NCBI RefSeq assembly: GCF_000300455.3
Contig: NZ_CP007215.2
Coordinates: forward strand, 1,736,001-1,800,000
From: Kosakonia sacchari SP1
GTDB taxonomy: Bacteria; Pseudomonadota; Gammaproteobacteria; Enterobacterales; Enterobacteriaceae
DNA length: 64,000 bases
Direction: 5' to 3'
Shown: one piece after another, positions 55,211 to 63,517 of the stretch
How the letters are laid out: each line of letters begins with the position of its first letter
Numbering within the stretch: the first letter of the stretch is position 1
Notes under the pieces: generated by a model
The model's database searches: none
Seen by the model: the letters and a program-made list of their open reading frames with translations, nothing else
What the model was told of the DNA's origin: nothing
Translations under genes and position numbers: made by a program

Positions 55211-55547
55211 TTTTTAGCAATTAGTGCTATTAAAATGTTTAATAATTCAGCGATAGCCTAAAATTCATGCACTTAGTTGCTTAAACAGTGCAGGTAAGGC
55301 CTTAGCGTATTGTCATCCTGCTTCAGGATGGTGCAAAATACGCCGCTGCAAAAAAATGAAGATACTAGCCGACGTTAATCCGTCGGTTATTTTTTTTGCA
55401 AGCACAAACGTCATTCAATAAAAGAGGCCGGGCTTCGTACCGGATAGATACACATTTAAAAACCGACAGTCGTTGTCGCTGAGGAAATAACACAAATGGG
55501 GCAATTTTTTGCTTTTGCGCCGGCACTCGCCGTACAGGAGAATCGCC
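55211..55547 (+). other. 337-bp yeeZ-plaP intergenic region
   Basis: No protein gene is seen. The middle contains a strongly structured segment ending in a terminator (55305-55397, listed separately). The last 150 bp before plaP are presumed promoter and leader, with an AGGAG ribosome-binding site at 55536-55540. Confidence 0.7.
55305..55397 (+). ncRNA. Candidate small RNA or plaP leader with intrinsic terminator
   Basis: Two nested helices are predicted by eye: an outer stem GCGTATT/AATACGC (55305-55311 with 55337-55343) and an inner hairpin CATCCTG-CTT-CAGGATG (55314-55330). After a short single-stranded A-rich linker comes a terminator hairpin CCGACG/CGTCGG (55369-55386), then TTA and an eight-T run ending at 55397. 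This layout fits an Hfq-type small RNA or a premature-termination leader. The 5' end and promoter were not resolved; it may simply be the yeeZ terminator with a chance upstream hairpin. Confidence 0.4.
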
Positions 55548-56909
55548 ATGACGCATAACGTTACTCCAAAAACCTCTCGCGTGGAATTACGTAAGACGCT
55601 TACGTTGATTCCGGTTGTAATGATGGGCCTGGCCTATATGCAGCCAATGACGCTGTTCGATACGTTTGGTATCGTCTCTGGCCTGACCGATGGCCACGTG
55701 GCAACCGCGTATGCCTTTGCGTTGGTCGCTATCCTCTTCACTGCGCTGAGCTACGGCAAGCTGGTACGTCGCTTCCCGTCTGCTGGCTCTGCGTATACCT
55801 ACGCGCAGAAATCCATCTCCCCGGCCGTTGGCTTTATGGTGGGCTGGTCATCGCTGCTGGACTATCTGTTCATGCCGATGATTAACATTCTGCTGGCGAA
55901 AATTTACTTTGAAGCGCTGGTGCCTTCGGTACCGTCATGGATTTTCGTGGTGGCGCTGGTGGCCTTTATGACGGTCTCCAACCTGCGCAGCATCAAGACC
56001 GTGGCGAACTTCAACACCCTGATTGTTATCCTGCAAATGGGGATTGTCGCCGTCATCGTTGGTTTGATCATCTACGGTGTGTCCCACGGCGAAGGTGCTG
56101 GTACGCTGGTAAGTTCCCGCCCGTTCTGGTCTGAAGGCGCCCATGTCGTGCCGATGATCACTGGCGCAACTATCCTGTGCTTCTCGTTCCTCGGCTTTGA
56201 CGGTATCTCTTCTCTTTCTGAAGAGACCAAAGATGCGGAGCGTGTGATCCCGCGCGCTATCTTCCTGACTGCGTTGATCGGCGGCATGGTATTTATCGGG
56301 GCCTCTTACTTCCTGCAACTTTACTTCCCGGACATTTCCCGCTTTAAAGAGCCTGATGCGTCTCAGCCGGAAATCATGTTGTATGTTGCGGGTAAAACCT
56401 TCCAGTGGGGCGTGCTGATTTTCTCCAGCGTGACTGTGCTGGCGTCCGGTATGGCCGCACACGCGGGCGTTTCCCGTCTGATGTATGTGATGGGGCGCGA
56501 TGGCGTATTCCCGACCCGTTTCTTCGGTTATATCCATCCGAAATGGCGTACTCCGGCGTGGAACGTGCTGCTGGTTGGCGCAATCGCGCTGCTGGCGATC
56601 CGTTTTGACCTGGTAACGGCCACTGCGCTGATTAACTTTGGTGCGCTGGTGGCGTTCACCTTTGTTAACTTGTCGGTGATCTCCCAGTTCTGGATCCGCG
56701 AAAAACGCAACAAGACGCTGAAAGACCATTTCAACTATCTGGTGCTGCCAGTGTGCGGCGCGCTGACGGTTGGCGCACTGTGGATCAACCTTGAGCAAAG
56801 CTCAATGATCCTGGGTCTTATCTGGGGCGCTATCGGCCTGGTTTACCTGGCGTGTGTAACACGCAGTTTCCGCAACCCAGTGCCGCAGTACGAAGATATC
56901 GCGCAGTAA
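55548..56909 (+). CDS. plaP: PlaP, putrescine importer
   Basis: A 453-residue, 12-helix APC-superfamily transporter closely similar to E. coli PlaP (YeeF), the low-affinity putrescine:proton symporter linked to surface motility. Diagnostic segments are [16 protein letters not shown] near the N-terminus and [20 protein letters not shown] in the middle. Start at MTHNVTP matches E. coli. Confidence 0.95.
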   Translation: MTHNVTPKTSRVELRKTLTLIPVVMMGLAYMQPMTLFDTFGIVSGLTDGHVATAYAFALVAILFTALSYGKLVRRFPSAGSAYTYAQKSISPAVGFMVGWSSLLDYLFMPMINILLAKIYFEALVPSVPSWIFVVALVAFMTVSNLRSIKTVANFNTLIVILQMGIVAVIVGLIIYGVSHGEGAGTLVSSRPFWSEGAHVVPMITGATILCFSFLGFDGISSLSEETKDAERVIPRAIFLTALIGGMVFIGASYFLQLYFPDISRFKEPDASQPEIMLYVAGKTFQWGVLIFSSVTVLASGMAAHAGVSRLMYVMGRDGVFPTRFFGYIHPKWRTPAWNVLLVGAIALLAIRFDLVTATALINFGALVAFTFVNLSVISQFWIREKRNKTLKDHFNYLVLPVCGALTVGALWINLEQSSMILGLIWGAIGLVYLACVTRSFRNPVPQYEDIAQ

Positions 56910-56927
56910 ATTTTCTTCTGCACATCG

Positions 56928-56955
56928 AAGCCGGAGCCTTGTCTCCGGCTTTTTT
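56928..56955 (+). terminator. plaP intrinsic terminator
   Basis: AAGCCGGAG/CTCCGGCTT (9-bp stem, 6-nt loop) followed by a T-run, 18 bp after the plaP stop. Confidence 0.93.
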
Positions 56956-57073
56956 ATATCGATTACCTTCCTATTAATAACCTGGCGAACTAAGTTAGAT
57001 AATTTCGTTATTGGTTCCCGCCATGCTGCGCGTGGAAAATTCACGATCTGGTTTTTCTGACGTAGCTACCGTT

Positions 57074-58129
57074 ATGTTTTCAATGATATTGAGTGGATTG
57101 ATTTGCGGCGCACTGCTGGGGTTTGTGATGCAGCGTGGGCGCTTCTGCCTGACCGGCGGATTTCGCGATATGTATATCGCCAAAAATAACCGGATGTTTT
57201 ATGCCCTGTTGATTGCCATCGCCATTCAAAGTGTCGGTGTCTTTGCCTTAATTCAGAGCGGAGCGCTGCAATACAATGCCGGGACGTTCCCGTGGCTCGG
57301 CACTGTTGTTGGCGGTTATATTTTCGGACTGGGGATTGTCTATGCTGGCGGTTGCGCGACAGGCACATGGTACCGTGCAGGGGAAGGGCTGATCGGGAGC
57401 TGGGTTGCGCTGTTTACCTATATGGTGATGAGCGCGATTATGCGTTCCCCACATGCAGACGGCATTAACAGCCTACTGAAAACCTACAGCACCGAACATA
57501 ACTCGATTGCCGAAACCTTCGGTGTCTCTGTCTGGCCCTTCATCGCCTTGCTGCTTGCCGTCACGCTGTGGGTGGTCGTCAGAGAGTTGCGTAAACCGAA
57601 GCTGAAGATTGCGTCATTACCGCCGCGTCGCACCGGGCTTGCGCACCTGCTGTTTGAAAAGCGCTGGCATCCTTTTGTCACTGCGATACTTATCGGTCTT
57701 ATCGCACTGCTGGCCTGGCCGCTCAGTGAAGCGACTGGCCGCATGTTTGGCCTCGGCATTACCTCACCCACCGCCAACATCTTACAGTTTCTGGTCGCGG
57801 GGCAGAGTAAGTTCCTCAACTGGGGCGTCTTCCTGGTGCTGGGCATTTTCCTGGGATCGTTGATTGCCGCTAAAGCCAGCCGTGAATTCCGCGTACGCGC
57901 GGCGGATGCACAAACCACGCTGCGCAGCGGGTTTGGCGGCCTGCTGATGGGCGTGGGAGCCAGTATGGCTGGCGGCTGTTCGATTGGTAATGGTCTGGTG
58001 ATGACCGCGATGATGACCTGGCAGGGCTGGGTCGGGCTGGTGTTTATGATCCTTGGCGTATGGACGGCGTCATGGTTTTTATATGTTCGTCCGCAGCGCA
58101 AAGCGAAACTGGCGGCGGCTGCGGCTTAA
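57074..58129 (+). CDS. tsuA: TsuA (YeeE), thiosulfate importer
   Basis: A 351-residue YeeE/YedE-family membrane protein that takes up thiosulfate. Conserved Cys residues along the conduction path are visible: C25 in GRFCLTGG, C94 in GGCATGTW and one in GGCSIGNG near residue 300. Start at MFSMILSG matches E. coli, although its ribosome-binding site is weak; an upstream ATG at 57023 is possible. It pairs with tsuB 15 bp downstream. Confidence 0.95.
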   Translation: MFSMILSGLICGALLGFVMQRGRFCLTGGFRDMYIAKNNRMFYALLIAIAIQSVGVFALIQSGALQYNAGTFPWLGTVVGGYIFGLGIVYAGGCATGTWYRAGEGLIGSWVALFTYMVMSAIMRSPHADGINSLLKTYSTEHNSIAETFGVSVWPFIALLLAVTLWVVVRELRKPKLKIASLPPRRTGLAHLLFEKRWHPFVTAILIGLIALLAWPLSEATGRMFGLGITSPTANILQFLVAGQSKFLNWGVFLVLGIFLGSLIAAKASREFRVRAADAQTTLRSGFGGLLMGVGASMAGGCSIGNGLVMTAMMTWQGWVGLVFMILGVWTASWFLYVRPQRKAKLAAAAA

Positions 58130-58144
58130 CTGACAGGAGCTGTT

Positions 58145-58372
58145 ATGGCTGTAAAAAAACTGGATGTGGTAACGCAGGTTTGCCCGTTTCCTCTGATAGA
58201 AGCAAAAGCGGCGCTGGCGGAGATGGCCAGCGGCGATGAACTGATTATTGAGTTCGATTGCACCCAAGCGACGGAAGCTATTCCGCAATGGGCGGCGGAA
58301 GAGGGCCACACTATTACGGATTATCAACAGGTTGGCGACGCCGCCTGGAGTATTACCGTGCAGAAGGCGTAA
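58145..58372 (+). CDS. tsuB: TsuB (YeeD), TusA-like thiosulfate-handling protein
   Basis: A 75-residue TusA-family protein with the sulfur-binding CPxP motif (CPFP, Cys13). It assists TsuA in thiosulfate uptake. An AGGAG site lies 7 nt before the ATG; cotranscribed with tsuA. Confidence 0.95.
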   Translation: MAVKKLDVVTQVCPFPLIEAKAALAEMASGDELIIEFDCTQATEAIPQWAAEEGHTITDYQQVGDAAWSITVQKA

Positions 58373-58378
58373 GCCGAT

Positions 58379-58400
58379 GCCCTCCCGTTACCGGGAGGGC
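58379..58400. terminator. Hairpin between convergent tsuB and sbcB
   Basis: GCCCTCCCG-TTAC-CGGGAGGGC, a perfect 9-bp GC-rich stem in the 32-bp convergent gap. No T-run; probable two-way transcription block. Confidence 0.55.
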
Positions 58401-58404
58401 GCTC

Positions 58405-59829
58405 TCAGACAATCTCTTCGGCGTACTGCCACAGCGCTTTCAACAGCGCCTGCTTTTCACTATCCCCTTCATACTGCTGGAACAATGCCTGGAGCGTTTC
58501 GGCGTACTGTTGTAGAAACTCCGGCGTAAGGACATTGCGGCGATGCGTCAGCCAGCGCTGCTGTTCCTGCTCATCCAGCGTGCCGGGGAAGTTACGCGCC
58601 CGGTAGTTAAACAGCAGTTTTTCAATGCGCGCATCGGCAAAGGTGATGTCCAGCGCGGGCAGGTTACGCGGCTCGGTTTCCAGCAAAATTTTCATCGCGG
58701 CGCGGTCAGCATCGCTGAAAAAGCCATTGTAGATTTGTGCGTCAACGTTATCGGAAGGGACAAACGGTTCCGCCTCGGCAAAAATCGATAATACTTTCTC
58801 GCGCACTTGCGGGTTATCGCGCAGGATTTGCAGATTATCCAGACACTGCTGGCGGTTAATGCCCAGCCGCCCGGCATCCTGCGGACGCAGTGTATTGGCC
58901 TGCGCAAGTATCGGGCACTTATTCAGATGCACCAGTTTGACCGGTACCGCTGCGTTGTCGCCGAGTTCCGCTTTCGGTGTATACAGCCTTTCGCGCAGCG
59001 CATTGGTATCCAGTTCCAGCAGCGGCGACATATCTCCCGCCAGATCCACCATAATCACCGCGTTACGGTTTTCCGGGTGCCAGGCCAGAGGGGCCACCCA
59101 ACTGGTGTTACCGCGCCAGGCGCCAAACATCCCGGAGACATGCACCAGTGGTTTCATTTGTGGCACATCAATCAGCGTCGCCAGCTTCTGCTTATGGCGA
59201 TGGCTGAACAGGTAGTCGAACAACTTCGGCTGCTTCGCTTTCACCAGTTGCGCCATGGCGATAGTGGCGTAAACATCCGCCATTGCATCGTGGGCGTTGG
59301 CATGTTCAATGCCGTTGGCTTTTGTCAGGTGTTCAAGACGGAAACTCGGCAGACCATCCTCGTTTTCCGGCCAGTTAATCCCGTCCGGGCGCAGGGCGTA
59401 GCAGGCGCGCATAACGTCCAGCAGATCCCAGCGTGAATTATGGTTCTGCCAGCTCCAGGCATAAGGATCGTAGAAGTTGCGGTAGAAAATATTGCGCGTC
59501 ACTTCGTCATCAAAACGCACATTGTTGTAACCGAGAACACAGGTATTTGGCACGGTGAACAGATCGTGAATGCGTTTGGCGAAAGCCGCTTCATTCTCGC
59601 CTTTGGCGCGGGCAATTTGCGGGGTGATACCGGTTATCAGCACCGCTTCCGGCTGCGGCAGATAGTCGTCCGCCGGTTTGCAGTAGAAGACTTCCGGTTC
59701 GCCAATGATGTTGAAATCCGCGTCGGTGCGAATCGCGGCGAACTGCGCCGGGCGATCCAGCGCCGGGCTGGTACCGAAAGTTTCATAATCGTGAAAGAGA
59801 AAAGTGGGTGTTGCGGCGGAATCAGACAC
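58405..59829 (-). CDS. sbcB: Exodeoxyribonuclease I
   Basis: Exonuclease I degrades single-stranded DNA 3' to 5' and acts in recombination and mismatch repair. The 474-residue protein has DEDDh motifs HDYETFG (D14, E16) and NAHDAMADVYAT (about 179-190), followed by SH3-like and helical domains. The start is a GTG at 59829; the nearby ATG (59840) is out of frame. Divergent from dacD. Confidence 0.97.
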   Translation of the reverse strand: MSDSAATPTFLFHDYETFGTSPALDRPAQFAAIRTDADFNIIGEPEVFYCKPADDYLPQPEAVLITGITPQIARAKGENEAAFAKRIHDLFTVPNTCVLGYNNVRFDDEVTRNIFYRNFYDPYAWSWQNHNSRWDLLDVMRACYALRPDGINWPENEDGLPSFRLEHLTKANGIEHANAHDAMADVYATIAMAQLVKAKQPKLFDYLFSHRHKQKLATLIDVPQMKPLVHVSGMFGAWRGNTSWVAPLAWHPENRNAVIMVDLAGDMSPLLELDTNALRERLYTPKAELGDNAAVPVKLVHLNKCPILAQANTLRPQDAGRLGINRQQCLDNLQILRDNPQVREKVLSIFAEAEPFVPSDNVDAQIYNGFFSDADRAAMKILLETEPRNLPALDITFADARIEKLLFNYRARNFPGTLDEQEQQRWLTHRRNVLTPEFLQQYAETLQALFQQYEGDSEKQALLKALWQYAEEIV

Positions 59830-60039
59830 CAGATGCTCATCCTGTCAGTAAATATGCCCTTTATGGTAAACCATCCCGGCGCTTGTGCCGAAGGAAAACC
59901 GGTCATTCTTCCGCAGACCGTCGCAAAAACAGGCGCTTAAAATCGATCTGTGTCACACTTTTTTGCAATTTAACCAGGTAACGACACACGAAGTTCCGTA
60001 CAAAGAACGACGATTTTAGATGCTATTGAGGATATTTCA

Positions 60040-61200
60040 TTGAAACGCCGTTTGTTTGCTGCTTCTTTGCTGGCGATTTGCGTGAACCACGCTTACGCCG
60101 ACGACTTACCTTTTGCCCCTCAGCCCCCGGCAATTCAGGCTGGCTCCTGGGTATTGATGGATTACACCACCGGGCAAATCTTAACGGCGGGCAATGAACA
60201 TCAACAACGTAACCCGGCGAGTCTGACCAAACTGATGACCGGCTACGTGGTTGACCGCGCCATCGATAGCCACCGCATCAGCGCGGATGATGTTGTCACC
60301 GTCGGAAAAGACGCCTGGGCAAAAGGAAACCCGGTGTTTGATGGTTCTTCACTGATGTTTCTCAAACCGGGCGATCGCCTGACGGTGCGCGACTTAAGCC
60401 GCGGTTTGATTGTTGATTCCGGTAACGATGCCTGCGTGGCACTGGCGGATCATGTGGCGGGCGGGCAACCGCAGTTTGTCGCCATGATGAATGATTACGT
60501 CCAGAAGCTGAATCTGCGCGATACCCATTTTGAAACTGTACACGGGCTGGATGCGCCGGGCCAGCACAGCTCTGCGTATGATTTGGCGGTGCTCTCGCGC
60601 GCCATCATTCATGGCGAACCGGATTTCTACCATATGTACAGTGAAAAAAGCCTGACGTGGAACGGCATTACCCAGCAAAACCGCAACGGTTTGTTATGGG
60701 ATAAGACGCTGAACGTTGACGGGCTGAAAACCGGTCATACCTCTGGCGCAGGCTTTAACCTGATTGCCTCAAGCGTGGACGGAGAGCGTCGCCTGATTGC
60801 GGTGGTCATGGGGGCAGACAGCCCAAAAGGACGTGAAGATCAGGCGCGTAAGCTGCTGCACTGGGGCCAGCAAAACTTTAATACCGTGGAAATTTTGCGT
60901 AACGGTAAAAAAGTGGGCAGCGAGCGTGTGTGGTATGGCGATAAAGAGCAGGTTGATGTCGGCACCGATCAGGATTACTGGCTGGTGCTGCCGAAAGCGG
61001 AACTGCAAAACGTAAAAGCCAAGTATGTACTGGACAGCAAAGAGCTGGATGCGCCGCTGGCTGCGCATCAGCGCGTGGGGGAAATCCAGCTTTATGATCG
61101 CGATAAAGTGATCGCGCACTGGCCGCTGGTTACGCTGGATAGCGTCGGCAAAGGCGGCTTGTTCTCGCGTCTGAGCGATTACCTCCACCATAAAAGCTGA
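60040..61200 (+). CDS. dacD: DacD, D-alanyl-D-alanine carboxypeptidase (PBP6b)
   Basis: Trims the terminal D-Ala from peptidoglycan pentapeptides. The 386-residue protein has a signal peptide ending at AYA-DD and class motifs S61-L-T-K64, S127-G-N129 and K230-T-G232. A C-terminal amphipathic helix (SRLSDYLHHK) anchors it in the membrane. The start is a TTG, as in E. coli, with GAGG upstream. Confidence 0.96.
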   Translation: MKRRLFAASLLAICVNHAYADDLPFAPQPPAIQAGSWVLMDYTTGQILTAGNEHQQRNPASLTKLMTGYVVDRAIDSHRISADDVVTVGKDAWAKGNPVFDGSSLMFLKPGDRLTVRDLSRGLIVDSGNDACVALADHVAGGQPQFVAMMNDYVQKLNLRDTHFETVHGLDAPGQHSSAYDLAVLSRAIIHGEPDFYHMYSEKSLTWNGITQQNRNGLLWDKTLNVDGLKTGHTSGAGFNLIASSVDGERRLIAVVMGADSPKGREDQARKLLHWGQQNFNTVEILRNGKKVGSERVWYGDKEQVDVGTDQDYWLVLPKAELQNVKAKYVLDSKELDAPLAAHQRVGEIQLYDRDKVIAHWPLVTLDSVGKGGLFSRLSDYLHHKS

Positions 61201-61225
61201 CACCGTCAAGCGTCGGCAGGAAGGC

Positions 61226-61243
61226 ATGCGAGTTTGCTCGCAT
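61226..61243 (+). other. Short hairpin after dacD
   Basis: ATGCGAG-TTTG-CTCGCAT, a 7-bp stem 25 bp after the dacD stop with no T-run. Possible weak terminator or mRNA 3'-end structure. Confidence 0.35.
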
Positions 61244-61286
61244 AATTGAGCGGTGGCAGATGGCAGACACAGGTCTGCCCGTTATA

Positions 61287-61302
61287 CTGTATGTTCGAAC
61301 AG
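61287..61302. promoter_or_regulatory. sbmC: LexA (SOS) box of sbmC
   Basis: CTGTATGTTCGAACAG fits the LexA pattern CTG-N10-CAG and extends to a near-palindrome with flanking TA. It overlaps a TATACT -10 element (61283-61288) and lies 20 bp before sbmC, so LexA binding would block the promoter. E. coli sbmC is a known SOS gene. Confidence 0.9.
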
Positions 61303-61321
61303 TAACACTAAGGGAGTTAGT

Positions 61322-61795
61322 ATGAGCTACACAGTCAAGCAGTGTGAAAAACGCCGTATCGCCGGGTTTCATCTGGTCGGGCCGTGGGACGAGAAAGTTA
61401 AACAGGGATTTGCACAGCTGTCGATGTGGGTTGATAACAAGCAGATCCAGCCGCTGGAGTGGATTTGCGTTTATTACGACAACCCGGATGAAGTGCCTGC
61501 AGAGAAATTGCGGGCGGATGTGGCGATCACCGTTGACGCTGCGTTTCAGGTGCCAGCCAACAGCGAAGGGGTGATGACCACCGAGGTTCCGGGCGGCCAG
61601 TACGCGGTGGCGCAGGCGCGGGTTTACAACGAAGAGTTTGCAGCCAGTTGGGATCGCTTTTTTGATGAGTTGCTCACCGATCAGGCATTACAAATTGCGG
61701 CCGGCCCCTGTTTCGAAATCTATCGTAACGATGGGCAGCGCGACGGTTACTGGGAGATTGAGATGTATATTCCGGTAGAGTCTAAAGTGCTGTAA
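61322..61795 (+). CDS. sbmC: SbmC (GyrI), DNA gyrase inhibitor
   Basis: A 157-residue GyrI-like protein that binds gyrase and protects cells from gyrase poisons such as microcin B17. It has the conserved FHLVGPW, YYDNPDE and GGQYAVA segments and an acidic GYWEIEMY end. Same length as E. coli. Preceded by AGGGAG and a LexA box. Confidence 0.94.
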   Translation: MSYTVKQCEKRRIAGFHLVGPWDEKVKQGFAQLSMWVDNKQIQPLEWICVYYDNPDEVPAEKLRADVAITVDAAFQVPANSEGVMTTEVPGGQYAVAQARVYNEEFAASWDRFFDELLTDQALQIAAGPCFEIYRNDGQRDGYWEIEMYIPVESKVL

Positions 61796-61812
61796 GCCGT
61801 AAATGCATGCAA

Positions 61813-61846
61813 AGGGACGTCAGGATCAAACTGGCGTCTCTTTTTT
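61813..61846 (+). terminator. sbmC intrinsic terminator
   Basis: AGGGACGTCAG/CTGGCGTCTCT forms an 11-bp stem with two G-U pairs and a 7-nt loop, followed by a T-run, 17 bp after the sbmC stop. Confidence 0.85.
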
Positions 61847-61921
61847 GTTTTAAAAGGTGATATCTGCCACTGAAAAATCCTACAATTGCGCCTCTTTTTA
61901 TTTCTAGCCCGGAGAACGACC

Positions 61922-62980
61922 GTGCGCCGCGACAAATCACTCAGCCCTTTTGAAATTCGTCTTTACCGTAATTATCGCGTCGTGCACGGCGTGCGCATTG
62001 CCCTGGCCTTTGTTCTGACTTTCCTGCTGATCCGCCTGCTGGACGTGCCAGAAGGCACCTGGCCTTTAATCACGCTGGTGGTATTAATGGGGCCAATTTC
62101 CTTTTGGGGGAATGTTGTCCCGCGCGCTTTTGAGCGTATCGGCGGCACTATCTTCGGGGCCGCACTGGGGCTGGTGGCGTTAAGGCTGGAGCTGATTTCT
62201 TTGCCGGTGATGCTGGTGTGGTGTGCCGTTGCGATATTTTTATGCGGCTGGCTGGCGCTCGGTAAAAAACCGTATCAGGCGATCATTATCGGCGTGACCC
62301 TTTGCGTGGTGGTGGGAGCCCCGACGGGGGATATGCAAACCGCGTTGTGGCGCAGCGGCGACGTCATTATTGGTTCGCTATTGGCCATGTTGTTCACCGG
62401 CATCTGGCCGCAGCGTGCTTTTTTGCACTGGCGCATTTTGATGGCGAATTATGTCACGGCGTTTAACCGTGTCTATCAGGCGGGTTTATCACGCAATCTG
62501 GTGGAGCGGCCGCGTCTGGAAAAGCACCTGCAAAAAATTCTCAATGACGTGGTAAAAATGCGCGGCTTAATCACGCCGGCCAGTAAAGAGACTCATATCC
62601 AGAAAGCGATTTTTGAAGCTATCCAGACCGTCAGCCGTAATTTAGTGTGCATGCTGGAGCTGCAGATCAATGCCCACTGGAGCTCGCGCGCCAGCCATTT
62701 TGTCATGATCAATGCCAATACGTTGCGTGAAACGCAGCAGATGACGCAGCAGACGTTGCTGACCATTGCCCACGCATTGTATGAAGGCAACCCGCAGCCG
62801 ATTCTGGCAAATACGGAAAAGCTCAATGAGATTGTCATAGAGTTACGCCAGTTAAGCCGCGAGCATCAGGGTGATGCGCTGGCAGAAACGTCGATTCATG
62901 GTTATGTCTGGTTAAGCCTGGAGCTGGCGCGTCAGCTGGAATTGTTATCGCATTTGATCTGCCGGGCATTGCGCAAATAA
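61922..62980 (+). CDS. yeeA: YeeA, FUSC-family inner-membrane protein
   Basis: A 352-residue protein with an N-terminal multi-pass membrane domain (about 25-170; PLITLVVLMGPISFWGNV) and a helical cytoplasmic C-terminal domain. It resembles fusaric-acid-resistance/aromatic-acid exporter proteins, but its substrate is unknown. The start is a GTG at 61922 (MRRDKSLSPFE), matching the E. coli N-terminus and following a GGAG site. Confidence 0.92.
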   Translation: MRRDKSLSPFEIRLYRNYRVVHGVRIALAFVLTFLLIRLLDVPEGTWPLITLVVLMGPISFWGNVVPRAFERIGGTIFGAALGLVALRLELISLPVMLVWCAVAIFLCGWLALGKKPYQAIIIGVTLCVVVGAPTGDMQTALWRSGDVIIGSLLAMLFTGIWPQRAFLHWRILMANYVTAFNRVYQAGLSRNLVERPRLEKHLQKILNDVVKMRGLITPASKETHIQKAIFEAIQTVSRNLVCMLELQINAHWSSRASHFVMINANTLRETQQMTQQTLLTIAHALYEGNPQPILANTEKLNEIVIELRQLSREHQGDALAETSIHGYVWLSLELARQLELLSHLICRALRK

Positions 62981-62996
62981 GCGGCAGATAGCCGCT
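62980..62996 (+). other. Hairpin at the yeeA stop
   Basis: AGCGGC-AGATA-GCCGCT, a 6-bp stem beginning in the yeeA stop codon; no T-run. Possible transcript-end structure. Confidence 0.35.
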
Positions 62997-63146
62997 GTAC
63001 ACAGTCTGGTTGTTTCGATTCAGCTGGATTTGTGGTTATGATAGGGAAAAGGAAAAATTATTGTCATATGCAACCGCTTTGGGTAGGTTTGCCTTTAAGC
63101 TTGTTGCGTTAACGAATCCGAATCTCACATTATCAGGGGTGTAAAA

Positions 63147-63482
63147 ATGGAAACAACCAAGCCTTCGTTCCAGGACGTTCTGGAGTTTGTGCGTCTGTTC
63201 CGCCGCAAAAACAAGTTGCAGCGTGAAATTCAGGACGTTGAGAAGAAGATCCGTGATAACCAGAAGCGCGTACTGCTGCTGGATAACCTCAGCGATTACA
63301 TCAAACCTGGCATGAGCGTTGAAGCCATTCAGGGCATTATCGCCAGCATGAAAACCGACTACGAAGATCGCGTAGATGATTACATCATCAAAAACGCCGA
63401 GCTGTCGAAAGAGCGTCGCGACATCTCCAAAAAGCTGAAAACCATGGGCGAACTGAAGTCGGTTGAAGCGAAAACCGAATAA
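63147..63482 (+). CDS. tmaR: TmaR (YeeX), cell-pole organiser of PTS enzyme I
   Basis: A 111-residue, highly charged, predominantly coiled-coil protein ([28 protein letters not shown]) almost identical to E. coli YeeX, now named TmaR. It clusters at a cell pole and captures phosphotransferase enzyme I, tuning sugar uptake. Standalone gene with its own terminator. Confidence 0.95.
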   Translation: METTKPSFQDVLEFVRLFRRKNKLQREIQDVEKKIRDNQKRVLLLDNLSDYIKPGMSVEAIQGIIASMKTDYEDRVDDYIIKNAELSKERRDISKKLKTMGELKSVEAKTE

Positions 63483-63490
63483 TGCCTCGC

Positions 63491-63512
63491 GGTGAGAGGT
63501 TCGCCTCTCACC
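63491..63512. terminator. tmaR/pduX terminator hairpin with TTCG tetraloop
   Basis: GGTGAGAGG-TTCG-CCTCTCACC, a perfect 9-bp stem closed by an extra-stable UUCG loop, followed by CTTATTTATTT. It lies between convergent tmaR and pduX. Confidence 0.8.
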
Positions 63513-63517
63513 CTTAT

